16,415 nt of DNA from Chromera velia (GCA_018398765.1 JAHBMJ010001218.1:80001-96415), one strand, 5' to 3'; shown: positions 1 to 8,528, numbered from the stretch's first letter. Notes: generated by a model from the letters alone, not told the origin. Program-made: numbers and translations.

Positions 1-2
1 AG

Positions 3-863
3 AGTGCAAAGGCAGAGGCGGGGGGGGGGAAGACAGAAAGGGAGAGGGATGAGATGAGAGCACTGCTCGTCCAGTTTGGACTTGCGAATCCCCAAGTGCT
101 TTCTATGTCCTCTGCCTCCAGGGAGTTGGCAGTAGGAGAGGCCGCCTACCTAGATCAACTCTCCTCCGAAGTAGCTGCGTTCGCGCGTCGTCTCCTGAGT
201 GGGAACACAGCGGCGGGACCCTCCGCTGCGTCAGAGGTCAAAAGTGAGAAGAGAGGTTCACAGGGAGGGAGTGAGACGGGGGCAGCACAAGGTGAGGGGG
301 AAATGTGTGCAGAGGGTGAGGGGGAGAAGGAGAAGGCGGAGGAGAAGAAGAAATGGGGTGAGGTGGAGGGCTCCGGAAGTGCAGGTGTAATTTTGCTTCA
401 TGACCTGTATTGTTTGTTTAACAGAGCGAGAGGGACAGATTTGATCTCTCCTGAAGATCTCCGAGCAGCTGTGGATAAGTTTGAGGATTCACAGTCGAAT
501 GCCGGTCTGCGGCTGCGAAAAATGCGGGGGGGGGCCTTGGCTGTCCAGCTTGAATCGTTCGACGATGCCGCTGTGAGCCGTGCACTGCAGCGTTTGATCT
601 CCGAGCAGGAAGAGCAGCAGAAAGCTGCAGCCAAAGAGGGAGAGGAGGGTGGAAGCGAAATTGAGCAGACCTCTGCATGTATGGGTGTGACAGCGATGCA
701 GCTCGCGTCTCTCTGGAAAGTGTCCCTTCCCCTCGCTCAGCTGATGCTCTTGGAGGCAGAAGCGGGGGGGTCTCTGTGTCGGGATGACTCGATATCTGGA
801 TTGTACTTCTTTCCGAATCGGTTTGGTTCGTTCAAGACTAATAATGGTTCTGTGTCTGCTTAG
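3..863 (+). CDS. VPS36: VPS36 (ESCRT-II subunit), C-terminal part, 5' end outside window
   Basis: VPS36 is a core subunit of ESCRT-II, which acts with VPS22 and VPS25 on endosomes to sort ubiquitinated cargo into multivesicular bodies. The C-terminal winged-helix half is recognisable. A helix carries FGLANP (human VPS36 has a similar SMGIANP). LLHDLYCLFNRARGTDLISPEDL is the family signature (human: YCLVNRARGMELLSPEDL), followed by GLRLRKMRGG. The end, LCRDDSISGLYFFPNRF, matches the family C-terminus. Two low-complexity insertions stand out: an acidic/Lys-rich stretch at about residues 53-107 (counted from the Met at 54) and a Glu-rich one at about 185-206. The frame is open upstream to the window edge, so the ATG at 54 is probably internal and the N-terminal GLUE-type lipid/ubiquitin-binding region lies outside. 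Whether an exon boundary falls at 3-54 is not clear. Stop TAG is at 861-863. Family match is from memory. Confidence 0.86.
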   Translation, partial: SAKAEAGGGKTERERDEMRALLVQFGLANPQVLSMSSASRELAVGEAAYLDQLSSEVAAFARRLLSGNTAAGPSAASEVKSEKRGSQGGSETGAAQGEGEMCAEGEGEKEKAEEKKKWGEVEGSGSAGVILLHDLYCLFNRARGTDLISPEDLRAAVDKFEDSQSNAGLRLRKMRGGALAVQLESFDDAAVSRALQRLISEQEEQQKAAAKEGEEGGSEIEQTSACMGVTAMQLASLWKVSLPLAQLMLLEAEAGGSLCRDDSISGLYFFPNRFGSFKTNNGSVSA

Positions 864-1010
864 ATAGAGAGTGAAAGGAATGCAAAGTTTCCGACGGTTA
901 GTTAATAGTCCATTAAACAGTTATTATTCTTCTGAAAAGATATGACCCGGCCCATAATGACCGCTTTAGCATACCCCCCTATCACTATCAACTCCTTGAA
1001 CTGAGGCTAC

Positions 1011-1090
1011 AGAAGTTCGGAATAGTCTTGAACTTTGTTGCAGAACTTCGGAGTGTGCTTTGAGATAAGGGGTGCAGAACTTCGTAGGAT
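1011..1090. repeat. Short degenerate tandem repeat, about 31-34 bp, motif CAGAACTTCGGA
   Basis: Three successive copies of a CAGAACTTCGGA-like core begin near 1011, 1041 and 1076. A related copy occurs at about 1757-1810, where a GTAGAACTTCGGAATA core is again followed by an AACTTTA-type segment and another CAGAACTT. Both clusters lie inside the 972-2638 element and may be subterminal repeats of it. The function is unknown. Confidence 0.5.
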
Positions 1091-2295
1091 GCTACGGTCA
1101 AAAGCCGCAGAATGTCGACCGATGTCTACGTGACGAAGTTAGTAGAGACGCGATGAAGAAGAAGGGGGGTTAGCTATAGGGCTTTAGACAGTCTCACAGA
1201 AGAGGAAGCCAAAAGGGAATTGAAAGTACGAAAACTGACGATAATAGAGGGATTTTTGGCCGTTACCGAAGTAAAAAGTACGGAAAAGGGCAGTTGCGTT
1301 TGACTAATACGTCGTTGCCTCAAAACAGTAGGAAGCACTAGCTGGGAGCCTCACACAGGAAAAAGATTTAAAAAAAGACTGACTCTCATACAGATTTTAA
1401 TACTCTTGTAAGCGTTCTTTCTCAATTTGTACCGATTTGTACAGATCTTTCTTTAAATGCACCTGAGTGTCTTTTCTCTTTTGTACTTTTTTGATCTTTT
1501 TTATATCCCACACAGACTTGGAGTCAACAAAACACAGAAAAAAACAGAGAAGCAAAAAACATATTAGAGCGTTGCCAGGCTCGGGATCTTCGTGTTGCTA
1601 TAAAAGAAGGCCCTTCAAATTTGAGTATCATTTGCATTTTTAAGAATGAAGTCCTCGATGAGAGCGATGATGATATTTGTATAGAAAACGTAATGTATGT
1701 ACGGCAAGGTGTGGTTACACTGTGGTATTGAACACCAGTAAAGATTGACCTAGCGTAGAACTTCGGAATAAACTTAAACTTTATAGGTGAAAAACGCAGA
1801 ACTTAGGCTGAACTTGAATCTCTTAAAAAGTTTCAGCAAAGGTGTTTAATTATGGAATATATTTATTCAGTAGTTACTCACTTCAAAAGTAATATATTCA
1901 GAAATATATTCCTAAATTAATTAAGGCTACATTGTTGATTTTTTTTTTTTTAAATACAGTGTATGACTATAAAAAATTGGTTTTGCAGCTTCGAAGGTGA
2001 GTCCAAAGATTGGACGTCCTTCTACTGCTTCTGGCTGTCGTCCCGCAGGAATTGCATGTATACGATTCTACAGGTTTGCCGAGCGGTGGCTGAACTGCTT
2101 TAAAGAAGTCTCGTACGTCCATTTGACTCATTTTCAAACTGTAGAGTTAATCGTCTGAACATATCAGGCCTCAGTCATCTCAGACTGGTATCATGGCTTG
2201 CTGTGACTTTAAGTTTGCATCTTACCTTGTGTTTGAAACTCATGGATGAAGACCCGATTTTTGATGCAACCTGTACAATCGGCTATTCGGCTCCG

Positions 2296-2422
2296 AATGC
2301 ATGCACCGATGCATGGCTGCGGCCGCTAGCAGGAGCGGTGCATAGGCCGCGCCGGCGCGTGCATGGCTGGCCCAGGCTGCATGGGCTGGGCCATGCATAC
2401 AGTGCACTGGATGTGCACAAGC
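2296..2422. repeat. GC-rich palindromic island with TGCATG motifs
   Basis: A roughly 125-bp GC-rich patch interrupts AT-rich sequence. It contains several TGCATG/GCATGC hexamers, the 8-bp palindrome GCGGCCGC, a perfect 12-bp palindrome CGCGCCGGCGCG at 2348-2359, and an 8-bp stem TGGCCCAG/CTGGGCCA (2368-2375 with 2386-2393). A 78-codon open frame at 2203-2439 spans it but resembles no protein I know and is probably chance. A compositionally similar island lies at about 5281-5425. Confidence 0.6.
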
Positions 2423-3069
2423 CTCTAGACTACTCCTAAAACATTTGTTTTTATAACGTAAAAAAAAAAATATGCACTATTAGAATGACCTAAGGTATTA
2501 AAGACTAGTAAGAATCGGACTTTGGCTAATTAATCACTTTATTCAATCACATTCAATCACTTCATAGGATAATTAAATATATTCTAATCATAAGTGACTA
2601 AACACCTTTGAGTTTCAGTCGATAGTGACAGGGGGGTACTTTAGCATACGACTACTATATTTAACTACGTTGACTAGCTTGAGTATTGACTAGCTTAAAG
2701 TTGTACACTAATATACTTATATTATATCGTAACGTATTATTGTTACTAAAGCTTTTGTTAATTGAATTAGATTTATTGACTAGTTTATTGATTAATTTTT
2801 TTTATCTCAACGTCTTTGATCCTGCCTGGTTTAAATATTTTTTAATGTCATTTAAGGAGTGTGAGTCTTAGGAGACAGAGTGAATTAATGTATGAAAATG
2901 ACTTCAACAATAGAATAAAATAGAAAGAGAGTTAAAAAGTACATAGTGACCGTAGAAGTGATCCTTCTGTGAGCTAGACTTTTATATAGGGGTCTAGAAT
3001 TGTTATCACAACACCCTATGAAGGGGCGTTATGGGCTTTGCGTGTATATAACACCTCGGAGAGGGGGCG

Positions 3070-3084
3070 TCGGCCTTCGGCCGA
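3070..3084. other. GC-rich hairpin TCGGCC-TTC-GGCCGA
   Basis: A perfect 6-bp stem with a TTC loop sits inside a wider imperfect stem formed by GGGGCGT (3064-3070) and ACGCCCC (3097-3103). It lies just inside the left end of the 2984-4976 element in AT-rich surroundings. It is probably structural DNA of the element; no gene is attached to it. Confidence 0.45.
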
Positions 3085-3263
3085 TGGCTATATACAACGC
3101 CCCTGTAAATAAATGTTTGATTTGAATTTAAAAAACAGATTATGATATATTAAAGGGTGTTGGTTGATGTAAGCTGGCTAACACTGGCTAACACCATATG
3201 ATTATTCGTGAGTTCTTGTTCCGTTAGGCCTACGGAAGCTATAGGGGCTCAGATAGTGACCAT

Positions 3264-3309
3264 GTTTGATTTGATTATATTTGATTTGATTTGATTTGAT
3301 TTGATTTGA
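3264..3309. repeat. TTGAT pentanucleotide microsatellite at the left TIR
   Basis: Tandem TTGAT units with one interruption (TATAT) extend the left terminus of the hAT-like element. The inverted counterpart (AATCA units) occupies about 4507-4531 at the right terminus, with fewer units. Unequal unit number at the two ends suggests slippage after insertion. Confidence 0.7.
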
Positions 3310-3982
3310 GCTTCAACCTCAAATATTTGATATTTGAGGTAAGATTTGAGGTTAACCTCTTAGGGTTCCTCACTGAGTCACTGACTTACTGTCACTCTGA
3401 TCATTTTTCTCATGACAATAGTTATCAGAACATTTCTGATGTGTGTTTCAAAAATTTAAAAAAATATATATATAATTATAACTTATCAGTTCTGTAAAAA
3501 AAATATGCCTGTGTGGCAGTGTATATACACTAGTCACTGAGACTCACTCTAGTACTAATAGAGATTAAGAACGTAAAATTGATAGATTTGAAATTGCATA
3601 TGACTTTTTATTGATACGATAAAGTTAGAGCATATACCAAAATTGAGGTGACAATCACTCAGCTTTATGGCACTTCCTTTTCCAACATATTCAAACATTG
3701 GACAGGTGAAAAACGTTGCTGAAATTGAGAAAAGAAACCCAGAAAGAGACCGAAGTTATGAGAAAGTCAGAGACATATAGTTTTTAATTGTCATATTTTT
3801 TATTTTTGCTTTTTATCGCCTTTTCACTGATATTTCTAGTGATATTTTAAGTTGTTTCACATCATAAAAATCAGTGTAGCAAATCTATATTATAAAAAGC
3901 TTGTAGGCCTTGATTGAGGCGCCTTTTAGCCGTCAGAAACACTAGAAATCAACCCTAGAAACCTAGCTTTTATAGAGTAAAC

Positions 3983-4064
3983 GGTGCACCTTATTTTGCA
4001 CCTGTTTTGCACCTGATTTAAGGTGCAAACTTGTTTTTGCACCAGCACTAGCACCTTATGCACC
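3983..4064. repeat. Cluster of TGCACC / GGTGCA motifs
   Basis: Within about 80 bp the hexamer TGCACC, or its complement GGTGCA, recurs at least six times. The first is the 8-bp palindrome GGTGCACC at 3983-3990. The spacing is irregular, so this is a motif cluster rather than a strict tandem repeat. It lies in the interior of the hAT-like element, where transposase-binding motifs are often repeated. Confidence 0.5.
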
Positions 4065-4752
4065 TTTTCTCAGCCTTAGCTCTGACAAACACTTTTTAAA
4101 TGTTATGTGCCGTCTCTGCCGTTTCGTGATTTCTATTCACATTCTTTCAGATCCTTCTCACATGATTACACTGGCTGCATATTGTAGTTACCTTGGAAAA
4201 CAGTTCTTTCGTGTTATCGCTGAGGGCTTTATTTGCCTGAGGAGTTCCCCTCCCTTTAATAGGGCTTTGTATGGGGACGAAACGCGCGTAGCATTTGAAA
4301 GCCCAGGCGGGGTGATGTTGGGTGTGAGTTCTTTCCTTCTATCATATGAATCAGCATGCGTGATGGATCGGTACTTGCAAAAGTTTTTTCGGGACCTTTA
4401 TATTTGAGGTTAAAAGTCATATTGATCAAATATTTGATCGTATTTGATAGGTCTTTAAACACTAGGTCCCCCCTGACTGGATATTTGATTTGAGCTTAAG
4501 CTCTACCTCAAATCAAATCAAATCAAATCAAACATGGTCACTAGGCTCAGATACGTACTTATGTGATCTTACACATAGAGGTCTGTTAGAGAGGGCACCT
4601 TTCCGTCAGGTTTGCCTTCTCTCTATAACAGGTAGTATATATGCACGCTCATTCTCTGTATCTGAGAATTGCTGTCAATAATAGGCACGCGTCTGTATTG
4701 AATCAATCACTCTGTATTGGACCCTTTTACTATTAGGTCGATCTTACTTATC

Positions 4753-4769
4753 GAAACACTTAGTGTTTC
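4753..4769. other. Short hairpin GAAACAC-TTA-GTGTTTC
   Basis: A perfect 7-bp stem with a TTA loop in AT-rich sequence between the right TSD of the hAT-like element and the right end of the outer element. No function can be assigned. Confidence 0.35.
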
Positions 4770-4976
4770 TCTTATTCATGATCCATAACAGTTCTGTTCA
4801 TTTTTTGGTTAATAAAAGGGCGTAGCTTGTCTAAGACCTTATACATACAATATAACACCTTAGGGGCGTTGTCCCTCAGGTAAAACGTCTTCATATACAA
4901 TATCCTTAAGGCGTAACCCCTAGACACCTCTCTATATACTACACAAACCCCCTTCCCCGTATCTAGACCCCTATAT

Positions 4977-5280
4977 TTTTATGTACTTTTTGCGTGGTGT
5001 CCGGCTCTTGATGCAATTAAAGAGATTTCGTTTTTCCAGATCATTTGATCTACAACTTTTTGGGACATCCATTGCATGTAATACATTGTAAACCCAGAAA
5101 GCTACAGAAAGCATAGTGTGGGTAAGCGGGGGAAACTTACAAAACAGCTCAACATGGGCAAGCATAGGCAAGCAACGCCAGCCGTTACAAAACGTCACGC
5201 GTATCGTCACGCGTAAGAGTCTGAGCATAGTCTCGTGGATGGTCTCGGTCTCGTGATCAAATTTTGCGGTCGCTATATAT
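4977..5280. other. Intergenic stretch, no supported gene
   Basis: No convincing gene. An 85-codon frame on the minus strand (5228-4971) starts with ATG and ends inside the right end of the 2984-4976 element; I do not recognise the product. A direct repeat CGTCACGCGTA occurs twice near 5193-5214. Confidence 0.4.
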
Positions 5281-5425
5281 CGTTCGCACGCTTGCGTGCG
5301 TCAGATGCATGGCTTTGAAGTGCATGCATGCCCCACGCTACGCTTTCCGCGCGCCGGCCGGGGGCCATGCATGCATTTTCGCGCCACTTTTTTTGCTTTT
5401 TTGTGTCCATGCATGTCCAAACCAT
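5281..5425. promoter_or_regulatory. GC-rich island with TGCATGCA motifs, possible regulatory region
   Basis: This patch holds repeated GATGCATGG, TGCATGCATG, CATGCATGCATT and CATGCATGTCC words plus GC palindromes (CGCGCGCCGGCCGG-like) between AT-rich flanks. It lies upstream of the LRR gene, so a promoter role is possible. TGCATGCA is a known target of an apicomplexan AP2 factor in Plasmodium and is common in apicomplexan promoters. The link to this organism is inference. It shares words such as GATGCATGGCT with the island at 2296-2422, which lies inside a transposon. Confidence 0.35.
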
Positions 5426-6313
5426 GCCCAAACCAGACTGATACGATAGAGAGTACAGATTCAAAACACCCTCGAAAGCTTTCGTGAATCTGGTGGACTG
5501 TGCCAGTGTCGGTCCAAAATGGGGAGACTCCTAGACATCCTGTTTTGGTCCGTTGTAACCATGTCGGACCTTTCCAGCTCTGTTCTATTTTGTGGTTGTC
5601 TTGAGGTGTCTAGCGGTCCATAAGGAGCTAGCACAGCGATGAAGCCACTTCCGTTCGGGGTTGCCTGGAGAGCCTGAGGATCTCGGAAGCATCTAGGGGA
5701 TCCGTAGATCTGAGCAAGAAAAAGATCGGAGGGACAGAAAATTTTGGGAGAGAGAAAGAGGGGGGTAAAGTTGAAAGAATAGAAGGGAAAGAGACAGCGG
5801 GGAACAAGCAGGGCGCACGGACTGGCGAACGGTCCGGTGTGGAGGGAGAACAGCAAACAGTCCAATGATGGAAAGCGCTTCTGGGGAAAAGAGGGATGAG
5901 GGAGGGACACAGTATGTGGGCCTCTTTGTGTTGCTTGCACGGCTGAGGCTCACTTCTGAGGTCAGCGAGGAGTCGTATTTTGGATCTGATTTTGGATTGG
6001 GGTTTTTTTCACGGGTGACCTTTTGTCATGACTGCATGGACAAATCTGTCTCTGTTCAATTGTGCCTGAAAGCAAGCCGTGCAACAGACGAGCTCCGGGG
6101 ACTGCGTTCCTTCGCATAGACTTCTTCTTAGCTTGTGTTTGCTTCTCTCGGACTCTTCTCTGGCGGTCTGCGGTGAATGTTGCTCTGCTTTGGCTCCTTC
6201 AGTCGCCTCCTTCATGTGTTCGTTCCATTACCCCGCTGCCTGTTTCCGTTCTCTCCTTGCCGTTTCATCCCTCTCCTGCGTGTCTCCTTCCTTCTCTCTC
6301 CCTCCCCCCCCAG
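5426..6313 (+). other. Region upstream of the LRR exons; possible 5' UTR or first exon at 5865-5960
   Basis: No firm gene model. A frame starting ATGATG at 5865 runs 32 codons to a good donor (GAG|GTCAGC at 5960/5961), and the same GTCAGC donor word ends two later LRR exons. It would leave in phase 0, which does not match the phase-1 entry of the next exon, so I do not join them. A charged open frame also runs at about 5634-5866. Minus-strand open frames here (5940-5461) look like complements of purine-rich + strand sequence. Confidence 0.25.
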
Positions 6314-6385
6314 ACACTCTCCGACCTGGCGAGGGACAGGGAGTCTTTCGGTCTTGGGTGGCTGACTTTGTTCCTTCTCAAACAG
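6314..6385 (+). CDS. LRR gene, candidate short exon, phase 1 at both ends
   Basis: The 72-nt exon lies between a pyrimidine-rich acceptor (CCCCCCCCAG, ending 6313) and a donor ACAG|GTCAGC (GT at 6386-6387). Read with two bases completing a split codon, it gives TLRPGEGQGVFRSWVADF and then VPSQT. It ends with one base of the next codon. Its start (AC ACT) and its length resemble the exon at 7179-7253, which suggests duplicated LRR-unit exons. The LRR character is weak on its own; assignment rests on context and matching phase. Confidence 0.42.
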
Positions 6386-6641
6386 GTCAGCAGCTCAGCA
6401 GGTTAATTGTCGTGCTCTGCTCGAAGGCCTGCCGAAAGGGGCGTATCACTCCTCTCTCACTTCCCTCTGAACAGAACGGTTACTTAAAACACAGATCCGA
6501 TCCTCTTCGTTCTTTCCATCTTGATCTCTTCGCCCCCCCCTCAAAGCAGGTAGCTCCCTTTTGTCTCTTCCCCTCTATGCATGCAGAACAGAGCACTGGG
6601 GAAGAACCCTCTCGAGTGGCCCCGGTGCATTGACCTTGCAG

Positions 6642-6731
6642 GTAAGAGAGAGAGAGAGAGAGAGAGGAGAGGGAGNGGGGGGGGGGGGGGAGAGAGAGAG
6701 AGAGAGAGAGGAGAGGGAGAGAGAGGAAAGA
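6642..6731. repeat. GA microsatellite with poly-G core
   Basis: (GA)n tracts flank a run of about 14 G that starts directly after a single undetermined base at 6676. The tract follows a strong donor-like GTAAGAG at 6642-6648, so it probably lies in an intron of the LRR gene. A short candidate exon upstream (about 6594-6641, ending CIDLAG in frame) is possible but weak. Confidence 0.8.
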
Positions 6732-6866
6732 ACGAAAGAAAGAGAGCGATCATGCACGAATCTGTTTGACCACCTCCTTTCGCGTGAGTATTGGCCCTCT
6801 ACTTTGTTCATGACAGGTACATGAATTGGGTTTGATCGCAGACCGACCAATCTTTCTTGTTTCTAG

Positions 6867-6887
6867 GAGATTTTTCTGAAGATGCGG
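6867..6887 (+). CDS. Possible 21-nt micro-exon of the LRR gene
   Basis: An acceptor TTTCTTGTTTCTAG ends at 6866 and a donor GTACGC starts at 6888. The 21 nt between them read with phase 1 at both ends (GA, six codons DFSEDA, then G), matching the phase of the neighbouring LRR exons. It is too short to be judged by content alone. Confidence 0.2.
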
Positions 6888-6893
6888 GTACGC

Positions 6894-6977
6894 ACACACT
6901 TGCACACACACACTCACACACACACACACACACACTTACACACAAACACACTTACACACACACACTTACACACACAT

Positions 6978-7015
<38 letters not shown>

Positions 7016-7023
7016 ACACACAT

Positions 7024-7057
<34 letters not shown>

Positions 7058-7101
7058 ACGCACACGCACACGAAAGCGCACACACGCACGCACGCACGCA
7101 A
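6894..7101. repeat. (CA)n microsatellite
   Basis: About 200 bp of CACA repeat with interruptions (TTACA, TGCA, CGAACG), ending in a degenerate CGCA tail. It falls between candidate exons of the LRR gene and is probably intronic. Long open frames in both strands here are repeat artefacts of Thr/His or Cys/Val. Confidence 0.95.
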
Positions 7102-7178
7102 GCAAAGAGGGGGAACGCGGTGATGGAGAAAGAAAGTCTTCATTCTTTCTCTCTCTTTCTTCCGTGACACCTTTGCAG

Positions 7179-7253
7179 ACACTTTCGGACTGTCTCCCAA
7201 GAAAATCTTCTTCTTTTTGGATTGGTTTTCTCCTTTGGAGGAGTTGAAAGTTG
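7179..7253 (+). CDS. LRR gene exon encoding one LRR-like unit, phase 1 at both ends
   Basis: The 75-nt exon lies between acceptor CACCTTTGCAG (ending 7178) and a consensus donor GTTG|GTGAGT (GT at 7254-7255). The translation is a split codon followed by TFGLSPKKIFFFLDWF and then SPLEELKV, with one trailing base. The SPLEELKV end is a typical LRR beta-strand (LxxLxL-like). At 25 codons the exon corresponds to about one repeat. The acceptor and donor are both good. Confidence 0.55.
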
Positions 7254-7687
7254 GTGAGTGACATGCATGGTTTGCTTGACTTCCACGAATGTGTTTGCAT
7301 CTCTGGCTCTCTTCTCTGTTTGTCTCTCTTTCTCCCTGAGTGCGTTTGTGTGTGGGGGGGGGGGGAGGTTGGCTTTCCGCAGTGCAGTAAGTGCAGTATG
7401 TAATTTTCTCATGTTTCTACAGCCGCTGCTTTGAAAGATTCCGTGGATGGGTGATCTTTGGGGGGAGGGGGGATGACTGCTGGTGGCTGACACTTTTTCA
7501 CGGAGTACTTTCTCTGTCAATCGGTCCGGTGGTGCATTGAGCGATCGAGAATGAATTGAGGCTGGCTGTTTTGGTAAGTGCAGACTGTGCGACCATTCTT
7601 CGTATGTGCGTGTGATTGTCGTGATGGTCCCGCTGATGTTATTCTGATGTGTTCTTCGTCTCTCCGAATACATGTTTGTGTGAGAAG

Positions 7688-7798
7688 GTCGTTCTGCTGT
7701 GATGGGAAAGGCATTCCCCCACTTCGTCCGGTTTCTTTGGGGTCTCCGAGCTAGGGCGCTCGAGGAAGGGAAGGCGCTGAAGAAGTTTACGTTCGCAG
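7688..7798 (+). CDS. LRR gene exon, phase 1 at both ends
   Basis: The 111-nt exon ends at a donor GCAG|GTCAGC (GT at 7799-7800). The frame gives RSAVMGKAFPHFVRFLWGL, then RARALEEGKALKKFTFA, ending with one base of a split codon. The ALKKFTF end is LRR beta-strand-like and the preceding Ala/Leu helix fits an LRR convex helix. The acceptor GTGTGAGAAG at 7687 lacks a good pyrimidine tract, so the 5' boundary is less certain. Confidence 0.48.
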
Positions 7799-8200
7799 GT
7801 CAGCGAGTTTGTCGAGGGCCTCTCAGAGATTTTGTGACATGCAGGTGGTTCTGAAAACTAGCAGAGGCATAAAGGAGTATAGAACGATAATAAAGCATGG
7901 GTTGGCAGCTGTTTGATTCTGTCCATGAGGCGTGACTCTGTCTTCCTTCCCTCCATTCTTTTGATTCTAAGACCAGAGTTGCGTACACACTTTGATCAAT
8001 AAGAAGGGACCGAAGCACGCTCGTGTCTTTCTTTGAGTCACGTGCTTGTTGTGCTCATGATCCTTGATGTTGTCTGGTTTTGATCGAATGATCTTGCTTC
8101 ATGCATGCATGCGTGGATGCGCTGGTTGCATCACCTCAACGACCTGCCAACGTCCCCAATCGAACCTCACTCACTCAACATGATCGACATGCATCTTCAG

Positions 8201-8278
8201 ATGGTTCAATCGGAGCAAAAGAAGCCATAGTGGCCATTCCGCTGGTGATGCCCTTTCTGGAAAGCGTCTGCATGAAGG
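8201..8278 (+). CDS. LRR gene exon, phase 1 at both ends
   Basis: The 78-nt exon lies between acceptor GCATCTTCAG (ending 8200) and donor AAGG|GTCCGT (GT at 8279-8280). Translation is a split codon plus GSIGAKEAIVAIPLVMPF and then LESVCMK. The pattern GSIGAKEAIVAI resembles the convex helical part of ribonuclease-inhibitor-type LRRs. Its length is a multiple of three and it keeps phase 1 in and out, so it could be added or skipped without breaking the frame. Confidence 0.5.
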
Positions 8279-8528
8279 GTCCGTCAGTGAATTCTTGGCA
8301 TGCAGGAAGATGCACTGGCAGGCAGGTTGTCGAAAGTCCAAAAAGCAGAGGGGGCGATGCAATCGGGCGGCTCTTTTCTTTTCCTTTTCGTATGTGTTCT
8401 TTCGTTTTTTTGTGGGCCATGCAGGGTTGCTTCCCCCTTTCTGATCAAAGCCAAAAGGCTCTTGAAGTTCACATAAAGCGTCAAAATACTCCTTTTTTCC
8501 ATTTCTTCCTCACCTCTTCTCTCCTCAG

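Larger units (their letters stand above)
972..2638. mobile_element. Non-autonomous DNA transposon with 22-bp TIRs and 8-bp target-site duplication
   Basis: The 22-bp ends 972-993 and 2617-2638 are inverted repeats matching at 20 of 22 positions; both start TACCCCCCT/GTCACTATC-like going inward. Immediately outside each end lies the same 8-mer CTTTAGCA (964-971 and 2639-2646), the expected target-site duplication. An 8-bp TSD is typical of hAT and P superfamilies, but the TAC terminus does not fit the hAT YARNG consensus well, so the superfamily is open. The 1667-bp interior is AT-rich and has no ORF resembling a transposase, so the element is probably moved in trans. It contains degenerate AGAACTTCGGA repeats and a GC-rich palindromic island (annotated separately). 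The shared TA after each TSD copy makes the exact boundary ambiguous by up to 2 bp. Confidence 0.78.
3254..4543. mobile_element. hAT-like non-autonomous transposon with 23-bp TIRs and 8-bp TSD
   Basis: The termini 3254-3276 and 4521-4543 are perfect 23-bp inverted repeats beginning TAGTGACCATG and running into TTTGA repeats. The 8-mer GGCTCAGA flanks both sides directly (3246-3253 and 4544-4551), a clear target-site duplication. An 8-bp TSD and a TAGTG terminus both fit the hAT superfamily (TIR consensus YARNG). Both subterminal zones are rich in palindromes: a 10-bp stem CCTCAAATAT/ATATTTGAGG (3317-3326 with 3330-3339), GAGGTTAACCTC (3348-3359) on the left, and GAGCTTAAGCTC near 4492-4503 on the right. 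The interior encodes no recognisable transposase; a 100-codon frame at 4105-4407 matches nothing I know. It appears inserted inside the 2984-4976 element. Confidence 0.82.
2984..4976. mobile_element. Possible older inverted-repeat element split by a nested insertion
   Basis: The 15-mer ATATAGGGGTCTAGA at 2984-2998 is repeated exactly in inverted orientation at 4962-4976. Another inverted pair, ACAACGCCCCT, occurs inside each end (about 3094-3104, and as its complement near 4863-4873). With the nested 3254-4543 element and one TSD copy removed, about 695 bp remain, a MITE-like size. A TTTTAT sequence lies at both edges (2980-2985 and 4977-4982), but it overlaps the left repeat by 2 bp, so a TSD is not established. 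No transposase ORF was seen. Confidence 0.45.

Noticed and set aside
1011-1810. LTR-like direct repeats around AGAACTTCGGA
   Set aside because: The copies are short and diverged, with no primer-binding site or polypurine tract; they fit better as internal repeats of the 972-2638 element.
5461-5940. 159-codon minus-strand ORF upstream of the LRR gene
   Set aside because: No recognisable domain; Pro/Ser/Phe-rich composition mirrors purine-rich + strand sequence.
6857-7300. His/Thr-rich and Cys/Val-rich ORFs
   Set aside because: Products of the (CA)n microsatellite.
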